Below are positions 51,701 to 53,710 of a DNA stretch of 53,710 nt, one piece after another; the stretch's first letter is position 1; each line of letters opens with the position of its first letter. The position numbers and the translations under genes are program-made. Origin of the DNA: Lagierella sp. (GTDB lineage Bacteria; Bacillota; Clostridia; Tissierellales; Peptoniphilaceae); the NCBI RefSeq assembly GCF_029983815.1, contig NZ_JASBYU010000012.1:1-53710 (forward strand), given 5' to 3'. The notes below the pieces were generated by a model. That model searched no databases. It saw only the letters and a list, made by a program, of their open reading frames with translations, and was not told the origin of the DNA.

Positions 51701-51719
51701 GATGTGGCACCGCCACATC
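51701..51719. promoter_or_regulatory. Perfect GC-rich hairpin at the 5' end of the AhpD-like transcript
   Basis: GATGTGGC, ACC, GCCACATC: an eight-pair perfect inverted repeat at the predicted transcription start and just before the ribosome binding site (51729). It could be an operator or an RNA stabilising hairpin. Confidence 0.6.
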
Positions 51720-51738
51720 AAATATTTAGGAGGTAATC

Positions 51739-52065
51739 ATGAAATACGACGAAAAATATAAAGAAAAAGATGAAAGAATGGGTTATTTTGTAAATAATTC
51801 TCCATTGGCATCATCAGTTTTAAATTCAATTGGTACCAATATGAAGGATAAGGCTTTGACAATTAAAGAAAAGGAATTTATCATGTTGGGAATAGGGATT
51901 GCCATTAGATGTCCAGACTGTATTCTTACCCATGCTAAGAACTGCAAGGATGTAGGAGCTACAGAAGAAGAGATTATAGAAGTAGCTGAATCAGCTGTTG
52001 CCATGGGAGGGGGACCTTCTATAGCCTTTGGTTCATTAGCTGTAGATATTTTCAAAGATTTATAA
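51739..52065 (+). CDS. Carboxymuconolactone decarboxylase/AhpD-like protein
   Basis: A 108-residue helical cytosolic protein starting at an ATG behind TTAGGAGG. It has the AhpD-type redox motif RCPDCILTHAK with Cys58, Cys61 and His65, then the Ala/Gly-rich helix AVAMGGGPSIAFG. Members act as small thiol peroxidases or partners of peroxiredoxins; others have only a structural fold in common. No peroxiredoxin gene is adjacent. It is monocistronic with its own promoter and terminator. Confidence 0.87.
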   Translation: MKYDEKYKEKDERMGYFVNNSPLASSVLNSIGTNMKDKALTIKEKEFIMLGIGIAIRCPDCILTHAKNCKDVGATEEEIIEVAESAVAMGGGPSIAFGSLAVDIFKDL

Positions 52066-52073
52066 TATAGAAA

Positions 52074-52101
52074 GGCGAGCTTTCATACTTGAAGGCTCGC
52101 C
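52074..52101. terminator. Bidirectional terminator between AhpD-like and MATE genes
   Basis: GGCGAGC-(T)TTC and GAA-(G)GCTCGCC pair over a six-base loop, with T-rich sequence on the right for the plus strand. Confidence 0.7.
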
Positions 52102-52118
52102 ATATTTATTGATTTTAA

Positions 52119-53498
52119 TTAACTAGGACTATTTTCCAGCTCTATACCCTCATTTAACAGTCTAAGCTCCTTTACCATAAAGACTCCTGTCAACACGAAA
52201 GAAATAACATCGGATATAGGGTAGGACAACCAAACTCCGTTAAGTCCTAAAAATTTAGGTGCGATTATTAACACTGGAAGTAGGACTATCAACTGTCTTG
52301 AAAGGGATAGGATTATTCCTCTAGTTGCTTTGCCCGTTGCTTGGAAGTAATTTGCGGATATGATTTGAAAACCTAGTACGGGGTTTGCCAAAGAACTAAG
52401 TCTAAGGCAGGCAACTGCTCCAGGCATTACTTTGTCGATGTCCTTTGCATTCATAATAAAAAGTTTTATCAAGGCTTCTGGAAAGAACATAATAATCAAG
52501 TAGGTGAAAGTGAGGTAGGCGGTAGCTGCGATGGTAGCAAGCTTAAATGCCTCTTTAACCCTATGATATTTTTTAGCGCCGAAGTTATATCCTATTATTG
52601 GTTGACTGCCCTGGTTTAAGCCAAAAACAGGCATAAAAGCAAGTGTGGATATACTTTGCATTATTCCCATGGCTGCAATGGCTTCGTCGTTACCAAAGGT
52701 CTTGATTTGTAGGTTGAATATGGTTATAACCAAACTTGCAGCAAGTTGCATTCCAAAGGGAGCAAGGCCTAAAACTATTATCTCCTTTACCAATTCTGGT
52801 TCTAATTTTAAATTTTCACTCTTTAAATTAATAGTTGTTCGCTTTCCTAAAAAGAAGACCAATACCCAAATCATAGACAAAAATTGACCTATAATTGTTG
52901 CTAGTGCTGCACCTTTTACTCCCATGCCCATTAGGATTACAAATATATAGTCCAGTATAATATTTGTAATTGCACCTATTAACATGGTGCCCATGGCAGT
53001 TGAAGGACTTCCCTCTCCCCTAATAAAAAAGTTTAGTCCAAATCCTATCAGTTGGAAGGGAATGCCTAATGCCAATATCTTTAAATAGTCTATGGCATAG
53101 GGCAATAGCACTTTACTTGATCCAAGTTTAATAAGTAGCTCCTCAGTATAGAGTAGTAAACCTCCTGTTATTACTATTGAGAAGATAATAAATAGGGTGA
53201 AGGACTGACCTAATATCTTTTCAGACTCCTTTATCCTACCCTGTCCCATTCTTATGGAAGAAAGGGAATTGCCACCCATACCTATTAACATCGAAAAGGC
53301 CATTATAATAAGACTGATTGGGAAGGTAAGGTGAACCCCACCAATCGCAAGGGAACTAACCTGTCCTAAAAATATTTTATCTATTACATTGTACAATGCG
53401 TTAACAAGCATACCAATTATTGCAGGAACTGAAAACTTGATTAGTAGTTTTTTAATGTCCTCTGTTGCCATCAATTTATTTTTATTTATTCTTTCCAT
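52119..53498 (-). CDS. MATE-family multidrug efflux transporter
   Basis: A 459-residue membrane protein starting at an ATG preceded by GAGGTGA. It has about twelve hydrophobic helices in two halves. Early signature segments are MLVNALYNVIDKIFLGQ and GMGGNSLSSIRMGQG; the second half has GLNQGSQPIIGYNFGAKKYHRV. These are typical of the MATE group that exports cationic compounds using a sodium or proton gradient. Substrates are unknown. No regulator gene lies next to it within the window. Confidence 0.92.
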   Translation of the reverse strand: MERINKNKLMATEDIKKLLIKFSVPAIIGMLVNALYNVIDKIFLGQVSSLAIGGVHLTFPISLIIMAFSMLIGMGGNSLSSIRMGQGRIKESEKILGQSFTLFIIFSIVITGGLLLYTEELLIKLGSSKVLLPYAIDYLKILALGIPFQLIGFGLNFFIRGEGSPSTAMGTMLIGAITNIILDYIFVILMGMGVKGAALATIIGQFLSMIWVLVFFLGKRTTINLKSENLKLEPELVKEIIVLGLAPFGMQLAASLVITIFNLQIKTFGNDEAIAAMGIMQSISTLAFMPVFGLNQGSQPIIGYNFGAKKYHRVKEAFKLATIAATAYLTFTYLIIMFFPEALIKLFIMNAKDIDKVMPGAVACLRLSSLANPVLGFQIISANYFQATGKATRGIILSLSRQLIVLLPVLIIAPKFLGLNGVWLSYPISDVISFVLTGVFMVKELRLLNEGIELENSPS

Positions 53499-53710
53499 AC
53501 ATTCACCTCGCTATAAAATTAATTCTAATCTGTCTAGAGAACTATTAGAGAAAAACTGTAATAAGTCCTCGTTTGTGTAAACCACAAAAAGATATTCTAT
53601 CAGAAAATTGATTACATTACAAAGATAGGGGTAAATTATGATAAATAGAATTAATAAGTCCAGTGGTAAAAAGTCAAGTGAAATTTAAAAATAGTTGAAA
53701 TTTCTAAATG
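53499..53710. other. Right-end intergenic stretch
   Basis: AT-rich sequence upstream of the MATE gene. A 15-codon frame at 53638 (ATG behind AGGGGTAAATT) is present but too short to claim as a gene. Nothing else was recognised before the window ends. Confidence 0.4.

Noticed and set aside
53638..53688. Short frame at the right end with AGGGGTAAATT before ATG
   Set aside because: Only about 15 codons with low-complexity Lys/Ser composition and no homolog recognised; the window ends soon after, so it cannot be judged.

Overview
The window looks like chromosomal DNA of a low-GC, Gram-positive anaerobe of the Clostridia/Tissierellia type. The base composition is AT-rich with strong AGGAGG-type ribosome binding sites. 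Oxidative-stress genes are those of anaerobes (rubrerythrin, superoxide reductase), and a 2-hydroxyacyl-CoA dehydratase-family protein and cell-wall-binding repeat 2 (CWB2) surface proteins are present. The family placement is inference; no rRNA, tRNA, insertion sequence, prophage or CRISPR array was seen.

Left end (1-16.2 kb): a secretome island. Two papain-like cysteine proteases are divergently transcribed from a 641-bp AT-rich spacer. The leftward one is a 1846-residue mosaic carrying Ig-like domains, a rhodanese domain and two thioredoxin-like domains. The rightward one forms an apparent operon with two secreted proteins that share an unrecognised helical domain. All four carry a signal peptide followed by acidic LE-(I/V/L/Y)-type motifs. 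A 1344-residue secreted protein with two PHP phosphoesterase domains and three CWB2 repeats follows.

16.2-28.2 kb: arsenite methyltransferase, small membrane and hypothetical proteins, a YoaK-family membrane protein, a Rieske oxygenase-like protein, NAD(P)HX epimerase, a TetR-MMPL-heptad-repeat export cassette with duplicated operators, and an S41 protease-like protein that seems to lack catalytic residues.

28.3-38 kb: rubrerythrin behind a PerR-like box, a single-pass propeller-like protein, YedF and a DUF3343 Se/S carrier-like protein, an MscS channel, DUF951, a second CWB2 surface protein, an Mrp-type Fe-S carrier, a CysB/selenium-type LysR regulator, a formate/nitrite-family channel and superoxide reductase. 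The common theme is redox, sulfur/selenium and Fe-S handling.

38.3-53.7 kb: mostly housekeeping. It contains an rRNA methyltransferase, a SpoIIE/RsbU-like phosphatase overlapping glucose-6-phosphate isomerase, a PHP phosphatase-asparaginase-signal peptidase operon, a C39-like peptidase coupled to a TrmH methyltransferase, a double-cubane-type dehydratase-family protein, a HAD phosphatase, chorismate mutase-Maf-DUF523 operon, fructose-bisphosphate aldolase, an AhpD-like protein and a MATE transporter. Between the HAD gene and DUF523 lies the most striking non-coding signal: a canonical promoter overlapped by a near-consensus Fur box, followed by about 125 nt without a credible gene and ending in a hairpin plus T-rich tail. 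I read it as a candidate iron-regulated small RNA.
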